Positions 13,369-25,452 of a stretch of 64,000 bases of DNA are shown here, in pieces (within the stretch, counting starts at the first letter, position 1; the number at the start of each line of letters is the position of its first letter). The DNA comes from Myoxocephalus aenaeus. Taxonomy: Eukaryota; Chordata; Actinopteri; Perciformes; Cottidae. Both the position numbers and the translations under genes were made by a program. The stretch is taken from NCBI GenBank assembly GCA_038501785.1, contig JBAMJR010000156.1, forward strand, positions 492,501 through 556,500, in the 5' to 3' direction. The notes under the pieces were generated by a model that was not told the origin of the DNA, searched no databases, and saw nothing but the letters and a program-made list of their open reading frames with translations.

Positions 13369-13372
13369 TTAA

Positions 13373-15235
13373 AGACAAAAGCAAAAATATAAAAATTGCA
13401 CATCTGCAATTCAACCCTTACTCTCAACAATATTACCCATGTCCCTCGGATCAAGTCCCCTTTCTGTGCACAGGCTGCTGCCTCTTGAATAAACATGGGA
13501 ACATGCAGGAGGAGGAGGATCAGGGCACCCTGCTGCCTGGGGTTTGGCCAAATGTCACCATAGAGCGGAGCTGAGGAAGACGCAGGCTTGATCTGCTTGA
13601 TCACTCAGTCACACGGCGTCCGCTGAAGGTTAGGAGGGAGGCAGATTAAGGTACAACGTATACACAGAGAAATGTACACATGCACCGTCTCAGTGGATCA
13701 TAGCATATCCCTGTTGGAGGCCAGGGAACCACAGAGAACCCAATACATCCCAGGTTAGGGGGACCTGACCAGCGCCTTTTGAAAAAGTCCATACAAATAC
13801 ATAAAGGTATGGAGAGGGGACATAAGTAATCCCTGCAATATTAATGTCCAAAATGTCATTGAAAAGCCACGGTATTGTTCAGAATGTGATGGGCCTGGTT
13901 CGGGTTTGGGTTCATCTGAGCCAGGGAGACCTGCCTTGTATAATGAATGAACTCTGGGGTTCTTGCCTTCAATCCCTCTGGACTTGGGTTCGTGTCCCAG
14001 TGAGCGTGGCCTGGACTGTCAAGAGACTTTCTGTCTAGACGTATCGGGAAAACCAACCGCACTCCGCAGGGTCCAGTTCAAACAACAAGGCTATTATCCA
14101 GAAACTTACTCAAGCACATTTGTTGTCGAGGCTGAAGTGATTATTTTTCCTGATTACTCCCAGCAGAGGAATACATGTTTATCCACCTCAAATAAAACAC
14201 CCATTTAACTTCCATTTTCTGATCACCTCCCCTTTAAATTAGACTTTGCTCAAATTCAAACACGGCGAGTGTGTACAGCGACATTGCTACATCTCTTTTG
14301 AGAGTGTGTAAGCTCCTTATGTCAAATGGTTTGTTTGTCTCCCAGTCACAAATCATTAAGTATTTTGCTCCAGTTTTTTAGCTCAGTGGGTTGCATGAGA
14401 ATGAACGACAAGCCTCGATCCCCCCTGTGTACGGATTATGAGCCTGTTTGTGAGGGTCTGACTCTAATGGGCTAGTAATTACAGTTTGTTTATGAGTTTA
14501 TTGATGCATACCACCACCATGTCTGCATGGGTTATGGGCGATAGCAGATAAGGATCACACATTTATTCTCATCCCCTCTGAACACCAAGTTAGCTCACAT
14601 TGTGAACTCCCACTGAGATCATATTACAAGGCCCAATACTTTTGATCTGCGCTGGTATGGGTCCAGGGCATGGAGCTAAGTTGACTATGTGAGCTTGAGA
14701 TACACGAGCTATACTATTCCTCCCTTTGATGTGGAGCCAAAAGCTGTGAAAAGATTATACACGGAATATCTCATTATAGAAAAAAAAGCCTGAATTGTCC
14801 AATTTACACATCCATTATGTTTCCACATCAATGCCACTGTTCACTTAAGAAGGTCAGGATCTACATGTACTGGGAATTACTAACATCGACTGTATTTTCT
14901 AGCCCCCCCCCCCCCCCCACACGCACACACACACACACACGCACACCACAATTTACATCTTTCAGTGTATCGGGCCAAGCCTCCTGGAAGGGGTCGCAGC
15001 CCGCGGCCTCCCGGGGCTCGGACGCTATGTTCCACGAGGTGTTGTCAGCGAGGCAACGACAGCAGGTGGTCTCAGATCCTTCCCTTTTTCCCGGGCTCCT
15101 GACGACCTGCGCGGCATCTGCTCTGGGAACCCTTGACGCAGACCCGCTCGCCTCCATTTGTGTTTGTACGGTCATATTTAATCAAGACGGCATCTGTTGG
15201 TGTTTAATGTGAGTAATTGTCCTGTACAGTATATG

Positions 15236-15238
<3 letters not shown>
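13373..15238. other. Unassigned sequence with a C/CA tract and a GC-rich island
   Basis: This is mostly unique DNA. A poly-C plus CA tract lies at 14903-14947. Right after it, 14965-15210 is GC- and CpG-richer than its surroundings, starts after an acceptor-like CTTTCAG and stays open in one plus-strand frame. I do not recognise the translation, and it could equally be a conserved non-coding element. Confidence 0.4.
14903..14947. repeat. Poly-C then (CA)n tract
   Basis: About 16 C residues are followed by an imperfect CA repeat. Confidence 0.95.

Positions 15239-15332
<94 letters not shown>
15239..15332. repeat. (GT)n microsatellite, about 47 units
   Basis: This is an uninterrupted GT dinucleotide repeat. 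The Cys-Val and His-Thr repeat frames over it are artefacts. Confidence 0.98.
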
Positions 15333-15333
<1 letters not shown>

Positions 15334-15781
15334 GAAGACAACGTTACAATACACTAAGGGGAAGCATTTAGGGAAATTGCATTTCTTTCTCAAAGCTCAC
15401 ATGCTGGCTACGTCGCACATATTCGGTCATATAGGCCGTCGCCACATTTAATACAACCCTGAACTGCTTTTTGGTTTTGTTTAGTTTTTTTTGCAACTGT
15501 GTGAAATGTCGTCTCGTTACGAGTGCTCTCCCTCTGGGACGGTGCGTTGGTCGGTGTCAAACCATGTGCCAGAGTAATAACTGTCTTGTATAGAATGTAC
15601 CTGCAACTGGCTGGCTGTGGAAATGAATTTCCTCCTCGACAACAAATAGAGCTCTAATCGAATCTACCCTGCATCTGTGCATCTTTCCAGAGTGAAGATA
15701 CATGGACAGACCCTATTTGTGTGTGGTCGTATGTGTATAGATTTAAGTGTTAGAGTGCAAGTGGGTGCATGACTTGGTTTG

Positions 15782-15782
<1 letters not shown>

Positions 15783-15867
<85 letters not shown>
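15783..15867. repeat. (GT)n microsatellite, about 42 units
   Basis: This is an uninterrupted dinucleotide repeat about 450 bp downstream of another long GT tract. Confidence 0.98.
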
Positions 15868-15869
<2 letters not shown>

Positions 15870-16250
15870 AGTATGTGCATTTGCATTAAGATCCCATTGT
15901 TGACTTCAAAAGGATTCCTCTGAGGTTTTAATTATGCTACCGCTTAACTTGGCACCAGAGAAGGAGAGCGATCCTGGCTGAATCCTATAAATCTCTTAGT
16001 GCAGACACATCCACACCCTCCAAAGCCTCCGACTCCCCTGGACCTCCCAGACACATTAAGGAAGAGCACTCAGGTTGGCCCCAACCACAGTCACTTCACA
16101 CAGTCACATGCACATGGACACAAGCACAAGCACTGTGCACACATGGGCGAACAGACGCCTGAGCTGACACAATCAGACTTGCCCTCGCATGCACGGACAT
16201 GCGTTCTTCTGTGTGCATGCACCTTTATGTTTGCATGCATGCATGCGTAT

Positions 16251-16276
16251 ACAGTAGGTACACAGGTACCTACTGT
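16251..16276. repeat. Perfect hairpin, 11-bp arms
   Basis: ACAGTAGGTAC and GTACCTACTGT face each other across the loop ACAG, just after a run of GCATGCATGC. Confidence 0.95.
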
Positions 16277-17627
16277 GGAAACCAAGATTGTTTTCTTTCT
16301 GCTGAGAGTTAAATGAGAAGACCGATACCTGCCTGGCAGCCTCAGGGTGACAACAAGACTCCAGGGAATGTCTGTGTCTGACCCAGAAATAGTCCAGCAG
16401 ATGTGCTCCCATAATGTTTTACACAGCCTTTAGACTAAAGAAAGTCCTCAAATACTTAAGGTTTGGATAAACAACAAGTATTATACACATTTCTCACAAG
16501 TTGGTGTCTGATGACCAGTCAACTTTGTTTGAGTTAAGATGTCTGATCGGTCAGTCAGAGTCAGAGTGCTCTCCAACTATATTCTATGTTGGAGCTTGTA
16601 CCCATAGAGGTGACTGACACGATCCGACCACAAAGCAGAGAGTTCATTCAGCGTTTTCAGGGTTAATATAGATCTGTGACTTTGGACTTATGGGTCACCA
16701 TCTAATGGAACAGTTGGATCTTCTTCACTGGACCTCCTCACTCCTGCATCCACAAACAGGCGTATAGTCTCTGTTCTACTTCCTTTCATAGTTCATAAAT
16801 GTTTTGATTATGTTGTATTACTTCATAAGAACATCAAAGTAAGCGCTGACTGGATGCAAATACTTACCATATTGACAATGAAGACGCTCTAGTTCAAATG
16901 ATTTTAGAATGATTATGCCCTAACAAAATATGCTCAGCATATACCAACAAAATACCAATACCAGACATTTTAGCTTAGCTCATATTTGAGTGAGCAATAA
17001 AGTTACAAATTTGAATAAGTTATCACACCTGTAGTGTCTAACAACAGAAATATATGCATTCATTTCAAACTTAAGTAAATAGTTAAATTGTTTATATAAC
17101 TTTAGTCATTTCTAATTTAACCTGTTTTGTTCGGCTAGGTCTAAGGTCTGGTTTTCAACAAGGAGGCACTCTCTTCCCCTTGTGTCGTACAAACTATCAC
17201 TAGGATCACACTAAATCAAGGATCACCTATCACCTATTACCACAAAACAAGCAAATAAAAATGCATCCAAGAAGCATTATTGCTGTTTGATATTGAGTTA
17301 TTAACAGCTTTTCTAACCATCATTTGATCACTAACAAAGATCACACAGATGTCACTCAGGTGCCTGTGGATATAACTATGACAGGCTTGAGAAGACCAGC
17401 TTTGATAAGTCCTTGTTTGGAATCGGTGACTGGAGTAAAGTTTGGTAGAAATCCCTGATATGGGAAGAGCTTGGCGGAGATGGCGTGTAGTAATTATGCC
17501 CAATTTGGTTTTGTGGAGATGGTTGGGTCATCTCTAGTTTATGTAGGGATAGATTGGGTTCGAAAGGGCTCAGATACAAATTTAGACAGAAGAGGAAAAT
17601 TATGAGAAAAATCTTCATAATTTCTGG

Positions 17628-17663
17628 TGATTGTGATATCGATGGCGATCGATATCACAATCA
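17628..17663. repeat. Perfect hairpin, 16-bp arms
   Basis: TGATTGTGATATCGAT and its exact reverse complement flank the loop GGCG. The arms contain ATCGAT and GATATC palindromes. Confidence 0.95.
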
Positions 17664-18726
17664 TATGATTGCAAAGGTTTTGCAGTTGTTTGAATGGCAA
17701 ACCTTTTTGTTGTTCCCAAAAAAAGGGTTTGTAAAGGGCGGATAGTGAGAACAGCTCCGGATGCCAAACATCTACAACCGTAAAAACATTTGAATCAGTT
17801 GAAGGGTGCTGCGTTTGATGTACAGTTGGGCTGAGTTATGTGGATGTCAATAGACAAATTAAATGCTGTTCCAAGAGGGAAAAAAGTCAAAGCAAACTCT
17901 CAGTTCCATTCCACAGGCATCCTTCAAGATGGTGACATCTTGGAGGGATGGTGGGCGGCAGACAGGGATAATACGGGGGAGAGGAAGGATCGACCTTGAG
18001 GTATGATGCGTAGGGCGAAATTCAGGTGTCTGACGAAAAGGGAATTGAATATTCTGGCCCTGCTTTTATACATGAAGTTGATATGGGTGGCAAGGTAGAC
18101 TGATCCAGGAACGTCAAAGAACCTCCAGAAGTTTAGATTAAACCAAAATTAAAACAGTAAATGACAAAGTGGACAAACTGACTGTCGGGATGGTCCTTGA
18201 GGGCAGAATTAAAGGCGTCTATGGGTGTTTTGAGGTGACCGAGGAAAGAAGGGGATCAGAGATAAAAAAAAAAGGGACAGAAAAGGAGAAGGTGGCTTGT
18301 TTTGGCTGTGGCAGAATGAGGATAACACGTTGGACAGATCAGACACAGAGGGAGCAGGCATAAGGGGAGATATGACCTGGCCTAGTCAGGTCATAATGTC
18401 ATCAGCAAATTCAAGGCCCGCCACGTCATTTTATGTGGCCCGCGGCGGCTTGAAAGGCATGATCACGGCCCGCCGTTTTCAGTGGGTCGCGGACCCGTTT
18501 TCGGCGCGTCGTGGACCTTTTGCACCTCAGGCAAAAAATCTTGTGCTTTTATTTTGAAGGGAATTTTTAATGCAGCAGAGTGCCGTTTATTTACACCCCT
18601 CAATGCTGCGTCACAACACGCTTTACTGATTATTTGTGATAGTTTGCTTCATTCCCGACTCTTTTTTAATTATGTTTGTGCATGAAAGCACTGAGTCTGT
18701 TAAAAAAGGCTGCAGTTATACAAGTA

Positions 18727-18753
18727 TTATGTGTGTTGTATTAACACACATAA
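18727..18753. repeat. Perfect hairpin, 11-bp arms (first of a pair)
   Basis: TTATGTGTGTT pairs with AACACACATAA across the loop GTATT. One base separates it from the next hairpin. Confidence 0.95.
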
Positions 18754-18754
18754 T

Positions 18755-18783
18755 GGAACTGGTTACATAATGTAACCAGTTCC
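18755..18783. repeat. Perfect hairpin, 13-bp arms (second of a pair)
   Basis: GGAACTGGTTACA pairs with TGTAACCAGTTCC across the loop TAA. Confidence 0.95.
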
Positions 18784-18850
18784 CCAGAACAGTTGAGAAC
18801 CAGTGCCCCAGACCAGTTGAACCAGTACCCCAGACCACATGCATGTTCTT

Positions 18851-20155
18851 ATTAGAGTTATGTCCTTCTCAAATGTGACAAAAAAGCTTTGAACAAAGTT
18901 AATATAATAACGTGTGTTTGATCTTTGTCTTTGTTATTTTCTTCTGTTTTAAGTTAGATCTTTGATAGAGTAATGTAGGTTTCTTAACCATAAATTAAAT
19001 GGATGTATGTCATAGTAACAGATACATTTGCTGGCTGTAGTGTCTTGACCGTTAGCAAAAATAGCTTCATGATTTGTAGGAAGCCAAGACGGGTTTGTGA
19101 TGTGGCTAACCGAAACACATATGGTTTACAAGTGTAAACGGAAAGTGTATTCAATTACTTTTTGACTTTATCTGGAGATGAGACACTTGAAATTACAAGT
19201 AAATGGGGTCTATCCAAAAATCTGGTGGCCCAGAGGACAGTGTACTGCTACTCACAGAAATATTGTTGCAGAAACACAAAAGACCACAAATTGTTTAGTT
19301 ATGTCAGCTTTTTTTTATTCTTCACTATGAAATGACTTTCTTGATGTCTTGTAGAGTGGCTGACATATAGTTAATGCAGTGTATCCCCCCTCCTCTGGTG
19401 CATTACCCATATGCCTCTAAATCTGAAGTGCAAAACCCAGAATTATCTCAAAGGCAAATGGCGGTTGTTGGTAGCAGACAATCTTCAAATGACGGTATCT
19501 TTCATCTCTGTACCCTATTCCAGGATAATACAGGCGGAATGAGGGACTTGAAAAGTGATACCTCTGCATGCCTGCTTGAAAGAGTTATTTCTCTCAGCGA
19601 GGGATTAAGAGCAGAATGTTTTTTTTTGTGTTTTGTTATTCCTAGCCATTGCGCTCCACCCTCCTCATTAAAGACCATGCACATTCTCCCTGGAGAGTCC
19701 TCCAACATTACAACTCTTCTCCACAGGTACAGCTCTCTGGGGTCCTTCACTTTTTCTTTTCCCTTTGCCTCTCCTCCCCTTTCCTCTTTTTCGACTCTCC
19801 CTCCATCTCCTCTCCTCATCTGTCTCCTCAATCCGTCGCCCTTCTTTTCATGTGCATCCCACTCCCGACTCCGTTAGATCCTTCTACTTCCTTCCTTCTA
19901 CCTTTACCTCCCTACCTTTATTTTGGCAGCGCACAATGCACTCATCCCTCTGTCCCTCCTTCCCACCCTCCTCCTCCTCCTCTCACCTTCCATCTGCATA
20001 TGCAAGTGCTTATTTTGAAATCGTGGCCCACAACAGATATTCAATATTAATGAGGACCCTCATGAATTTTTGAGCTCTAATTAGACGGCTCTTGGTTCGT
20101 TAACTGAGAGGGTTTTGGTGCTCAGTAGTGGTGATGGTAGGTTTGGGGGGTTTTA

Positions 20156-20158
<3 letters not shown>
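18851..20158. other. Unassigned sequence with a pyrimidine-rich tract
   Basis: The segment 19735-19985 is strongly C/T-rich on the plus strand, which produces long Ser/Pro/Leu-rich frames without coding character. Nothing else is recognised. Confidence 0.55.

Positions 20159-20186
<28 letters not shown>
20159..20186. repeat. (GA)n microsatellite
   Basis: About 13 GA units. Confidence 0.95.
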
Positions 20187-20189
<3 letters not shown>

Positions 20190-20566
20190 TCCCACCCTCA
20201 TCTCCCACTCCTGCACTCCTACTCCCCTTCCACCTCCCACCCTCCCCCCGACACCACATAGTGCCCGTAATGTCCCACCGTGGGCATGGCGATGGGGTGA
20301 GGGGGGTAATCAGCGAGCCTATCGCCGGAGCTCATTATAAGACAGCTGGCCATTAGTTTGCAGGCCCCTTGCATTGTATCGTCTCTGCGAGCCGCCTCCT
20401 GCTGGGACATTATTTAGCTATTCTATTTCATCGTCACTTCAAATGATGCAATGGCCTTTTCAGGCACGGGCAGACAGACTGAGGAGTGAATGGAGAAGGT
20501 GACACCTCCACCCTTATGTGAGAGGAGAGACATTCTGTTTCCCAAGTGTGAATGGCCGAAGGATGT

Positions 20567-20569
<3 letters not shown>

Positions 20570-20600
<31 letters not shown>
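20570..20600. repeat. (CA)n microsatellite
   Basis: About 15 CA units. Confidence 0.97.
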
Positions 20601-20602
<2 letters not shown>

Positions 20603-20884
20603 TCCCACCCCTTCATGACTCATCTTTTTGTGTCTACTGACCAAATAGATAAGGATTGCACAGCCAATCCTTACTGGGTTTTCTAGCACATTGGTTAGCT
20701 GTCATGCCGGTGTTATCATCCACAATGTCACAGACATGTGCCTTGCCCTTGCACAGCCCCCACCAACAACAAAATCTCTCTGCTTTGATATCGTTCTCCC
20801 AGGTACCGAGAAGCGATCCCTCTGTCCTTTGGTTTCTGATTCCCTGAGGTGTGTCAGGATCACAGATACCACAGGCATCCATGC

Positions 20885-20922
20885 CCCCCCCCCCATCCAC
20901 ATCCACATCCACATCCACATTC
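20885..20922. repeat. Poly-C followed by (CATCCA)n
   Basis: A C run is followed by about four hexamer copies. Alternate translations give His/Pro- or Asp/Val-rich artefacts. Confidence 0.9.
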
Positions 20923-22551
20923 CAGCACCAGCTCCTCACCCAAACACCCACCCACCCTTGCCTACTTGTGCATATGCAGAGGAAGGAAGCATCTCCACTC
21001 TGGCAGCAGCAAAACACCACACTACAAAAGAGATGCACACCTCTGACAGTAACCATCAAGAAGGGCGTTGACAGAATAAGGGCGGGAGATGATGATCTGA
21101 GAGGCAGGGATGTGTAGAAGGAGGCAAGAAGGGAAGAGAAAGGGCTTTCTTTTCTCTGTCTCCTTTTTTTCATACCTTTTTTTTTTCATTTTCCCCAAGA
21201 TTCATCAAGCGCCACTTGACACATGTCTGACTTGGGATGGCGTTAATCTCCCCAGAGGGTTAGGGTCCCCTTTTCTCCTCTGCATGCAACTCCTTCACAG
21301 AGCCCTTTTCCCGTCAATTTACATTTCAAAACAGGCGATGAGCCGATCAAGGACGGTCACTAACGATGAGGTCTTTCATCAGCGTCTGGCACGGTATACC
21401 AAGATGGTATACGGCGAGGTTTCATTGATCATAAGCAGGTGGGTGTGCTGCTGGGCTCCCGTCATTGTTTTATCCTAAGTTTGTCTCAAGGGGCAAGATG
21501 TCGCTGACGGGGGAAGTGCCAGTGGGTCTCGCAGGAGGATGTCTTTGTCATCCGGAAGGCTTTACATGCCAGTGAATTAATCACAAGGATTCCAACACCT
21601 GCAAATCGCACTGAATCCGAATGAATCTGAAATATTTGGATCTTTTTATTGGCTATTATTAATAACTCAATTACTAACAATATGATTACATTTCAGTTCA
21701 GCTCTGCTCAGCGTTTGATTTACAGTTGCAGGACAATAGAAAAAGAAATTCACACATGTTAACATTTATCTAGAATATGAGTTTAGATAAATACAGAAAA
21801 GCTGCCAAATGCATCATGGAGACATTTTTTTTATTCTTAGCCAAATTGATATTGTAATTGACCTGTGTGATAAAATCATTTACTCAGTTTTGGGAGAAAA
21901 AAGTAAAAACACACTTTTTAAACCGACTCCGTTCATATTTTTTTGCCAAGAGAGGAACTTTCATCTTGTTTTTGAACACTGGGTTTAAACAAAGTTACAA
22001 CTTTTGAGTCACTCAAAGGGCTGAATACTGCAATGAATACTGAGTCACACCCGTAATCTTGGAATCATCCCCCCGGGGTGGGAGATTATATTAGCAGAGC
22101 CATTCATCTCCAATAATTTAGTAATGTAGATAGTAGATTAGCTCTATTCCCTCTTGTCTGCCAACACCTGGGGCATCGCTCATATTCAATACCTCCTTGT
22201 TCTCCTTCTGTATTCTCCTACTGTTATAGGTGGCCTGCTCTCTCCACTCCGCTCATTTGACTCCAGATGACCCGGCTCCCCGGGGAGGCAATTCAACATT
22301 AGCTGACCAGAACCCCCCCCATCACAGCACATCCGCAAACACTTAATACTATCAAAGATCACACATAAAGGTGTAAAATGATTAATTCCTAAACGTGTCA
22401 TTTTATTATACTCACTTGCTATGTAACCTGCGCCCTTTTCCCTGTAATTATAGCCAGGAGGAAGGCACACTGTAATTGTTTTTTAAGGACGAATGGTGGT
22501 GGCAAAGATAGATTTCAGATGCCATGTTTGCACTGAGGAATTTGAGCACAA
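20923..22551. other. Unassigned non-coding sequence
   Basis: No gene or repeat is recognised. The flanking blocks 20260-20460 and 22590-22790 have balanced composition and several homeodomain-type cores (CAATTAG, TTAATTA-like), as expected of developmental enhancers. I cannot test conservation. Confidence 0.45.
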
Positions 22552-22578
22552 CCCCCCCCCCCCCCCCCCCCCCCCCCC
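22552..22578. repeat. Poly-C tract, about 26 nt
   Basis: This is a homopolymer run, the third long C tract in the window. Confidence 0.95.
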
Positions 22579-22905
22579 ATACTCCCTTCCAAAAAGGACT
22601 CTGTCGCTTTCAGAGCTTGCTGCTCCCGGGGAAGTGTGCTTTTTATTATTTTTCCAATTAGAGTCAATTGACCTGACAGAATGGAGGGCAATTAGTGATA
22701 TTTCCCCCTCCTCGCAGGCCTGCGGGGTAATTTGCTGGAGGTTCTTAGCAGTGCTTTATGTGGATACACGCCCCGCCCCACAAACCCTTTTTGGAGCATA
22801 ATGGCTTATGATTTTGTTCAGAATGTATCTCCTCTTACTTTATTCTTTCTCCCAGTAAAGTACAATTACAGACTGAAGGGTTTCATCTTTTAAACTGCCT
22901 ATAAT

Positions 22906-24335
<1,430 letters not shown>

Positions 24336-24664
24336 TACCGTAAATGTCGGGTTACAAGCCGCTCCTACGGCCGGTCAGTGTCCCCGCTGTAGCAAGCTAG
24401 GAGCAGCAGTGCTGCTAGGTAGCGCTGCTGCTGCTAGATAGCGCTGCTGCTGCTACTGCCCGCTGCTGCTGCTACTGCCCGCCTCCCCTCTGCCCAAGTC
24501 GGGTGTCGAGCCTGGTCCCGCTACCTTCGGTGGTTTTCAGGGAGCCAGCAGACATTAGCGGGGAAGTAACGGAGCGCTAGCAAGAGCCCCAGCTGGCTAC
24601 AGCGGGGAGCTAACGGGGACACTGACCGAAGGTAGTAGCGGCTCGTAACCCGACGTTTACGGTA
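24336..24664 (-). mobile_element. GCTAGC-rich foldback element, copy 1
   Basis: It begins TACCGTAAATGTCGGG and ends CCCGACGTTTACGGTA. The inverted termini extend through CAGTGTCCCCG, flanked by GCTAG/GCTGCTGCT clusters. The unique centre reads AAGTCGGGTGTCGAGCC and CTACCTTCGGTGG. Strand is arbitrary: copies 1 and 4 share one orientation, and 2 and 3 the other. The TA at each end suggests TA target duplication. No coding capacity is seen. Confidence 0.85.
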
Positions 24665-25452
24665 GCTGTTTTCTTTTGCTCTGACACTCACAAGAAACAC
24701 CTCAGGCAAAATATCTTCAAAAACACACCCACACACACACACCGACACACACAGATATGCATTCCTCAGGACCTTCGGCCAGATTCCTGCCCCAAGTGTT
24801 TTTTTGTGGAACTCCTGCTATCAAAGCCTCACCATAATCCCTCTCAATATCAGATCTTAGTTTACTGTAAAGCGTTCCACTGTTTACTGAATTTACCTCA
24901 CTGGCTTAAACCCCCCATTGAATGAATAGTTTGTATTTCAAGTCCAGCTTCTTCACTTCATTGTTAGGTGAAGAAATCATCAGATGTTCTTAAAATGTCC
25001 CTTTTGGGAAACTAATAAAAAATGTCTCTTAAAATGAATGTGAGCCCTTGAAATGTGCTATATTTGGTAAGAAGTTGCAAAACGCCAGTTAAAACAGCTC
25101 CACAAGAGCCCTTACGCCTGACCTCACAGGTATGGCAGGAATAGGACAATAGTACAGTGCAAAGCCAACATGGTGAGGTTGGAGGTCACTTCTACAGTAT
25201 ACCTGCACGCCCCCCGGAAGCCTACAGCTTGTTTGTGTGTCTTTTGTGGTTAGAACTCAGCTACAGGAAAAGCATTTCTTAGGAACATGCAATTACATAA
25301 GAATGATAAATATACTTAAGCCAAAATGGAAGTGTCCAGTATTTTTGCAATTTTGCATTTTTCAAGCCTGAAATGACAAAAGATGGCATTTTCCTGAATA
25401 GCTGAATGTCAAACACTGTTAAGTACAATCAGAATCACCTTGACTGTGCTTT

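Larger units (their letters stand above)
2553..13372. mobile_element. piggyBac-like element with hugely expanded left terminus
   Basis: TTAA occurs at 2553-2556 and again at 13369-13372, and the sequences just inside are inverted repeats (CCCTAGAACACTAAC on the left, GTTAGTGTTCTAGGG on the right). TTAA target duplication with termini beginning CCC is diagnostic of the piggyBac superfamily. Between the borders lie a tandem array of the left terminus (2553 to about 12765) and then a normal non-coding body of about 600 bp that aligns along its length with the copy at 45261-45797. No transposase is present, so this is a MITE-type derivative. Total length is about 10.8 kb against 537 bp for the unexpanded copy. 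I infer that expansion occurred after insertion, by slippage or unequal exchange. Confidence 0.85.
15868..18400. other. Unassigned sequence with two perfect hairpins
   Basis: No gene is recognised. It contains an 11-bp-arm hairpin at 16251-16276 and a 16-bp-arm hairpin at 17628-17663. The 17.2-18.3 kb part is AT-rich, with short overlapping frames on both strands that resemble no family I know. Confidence 0.5.
18410..18850. mobile_element. Probable hAT transposon relic
   Basis: The stretch at 18412-18510 (GGCCCGCCACGTCATTTTAT and following GGCCCGCGG, GGGTCGCGGACCC) resembles the subterminal region of fish hAT elements, as I remember it. On the minus strand near 18783-18815 the sequence reads CACTGGTTCTCAACTGTTCT, like a hAT terminus. 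The two hairpins at 18727-18783 lie inside. I could not define target duplications, so borders and assignment are tentative. Confidence 0.4.

Noticed and set aside
14965..15212. Plus-strand exon after the CA tract
   Set aside because: Acceptor-like edge and open frame are present, but the pyrimidine/CA tract makes any AG look like an acceptor, and the product is unrecognised. It is kept only as a comment.
15178..15451. Open frames of His-Thr or Cys-Val repeats
   Set aside because: They are translations of a GT microsatellite. The same applies to frames at 34675-35117, 47939-48344, 60313-60683, 62653-62912 and 63768-63977.
19374..20073. Several overlapping plus- and minus-strand frames up to 167 codons
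   Set aside because: The DNA is pyrimidine-rich and low in complexity, so stops are depleted. Products are Ser/Pro/Leu- or Glu/Gly/Lys-rich with no motif.
20634..21173. 179-codon minus-strand frame
   Set aside because: It runs through a hexamer repeat and poly-C tract (Asp-Val and Gly runs), and shows no domain or splice context.
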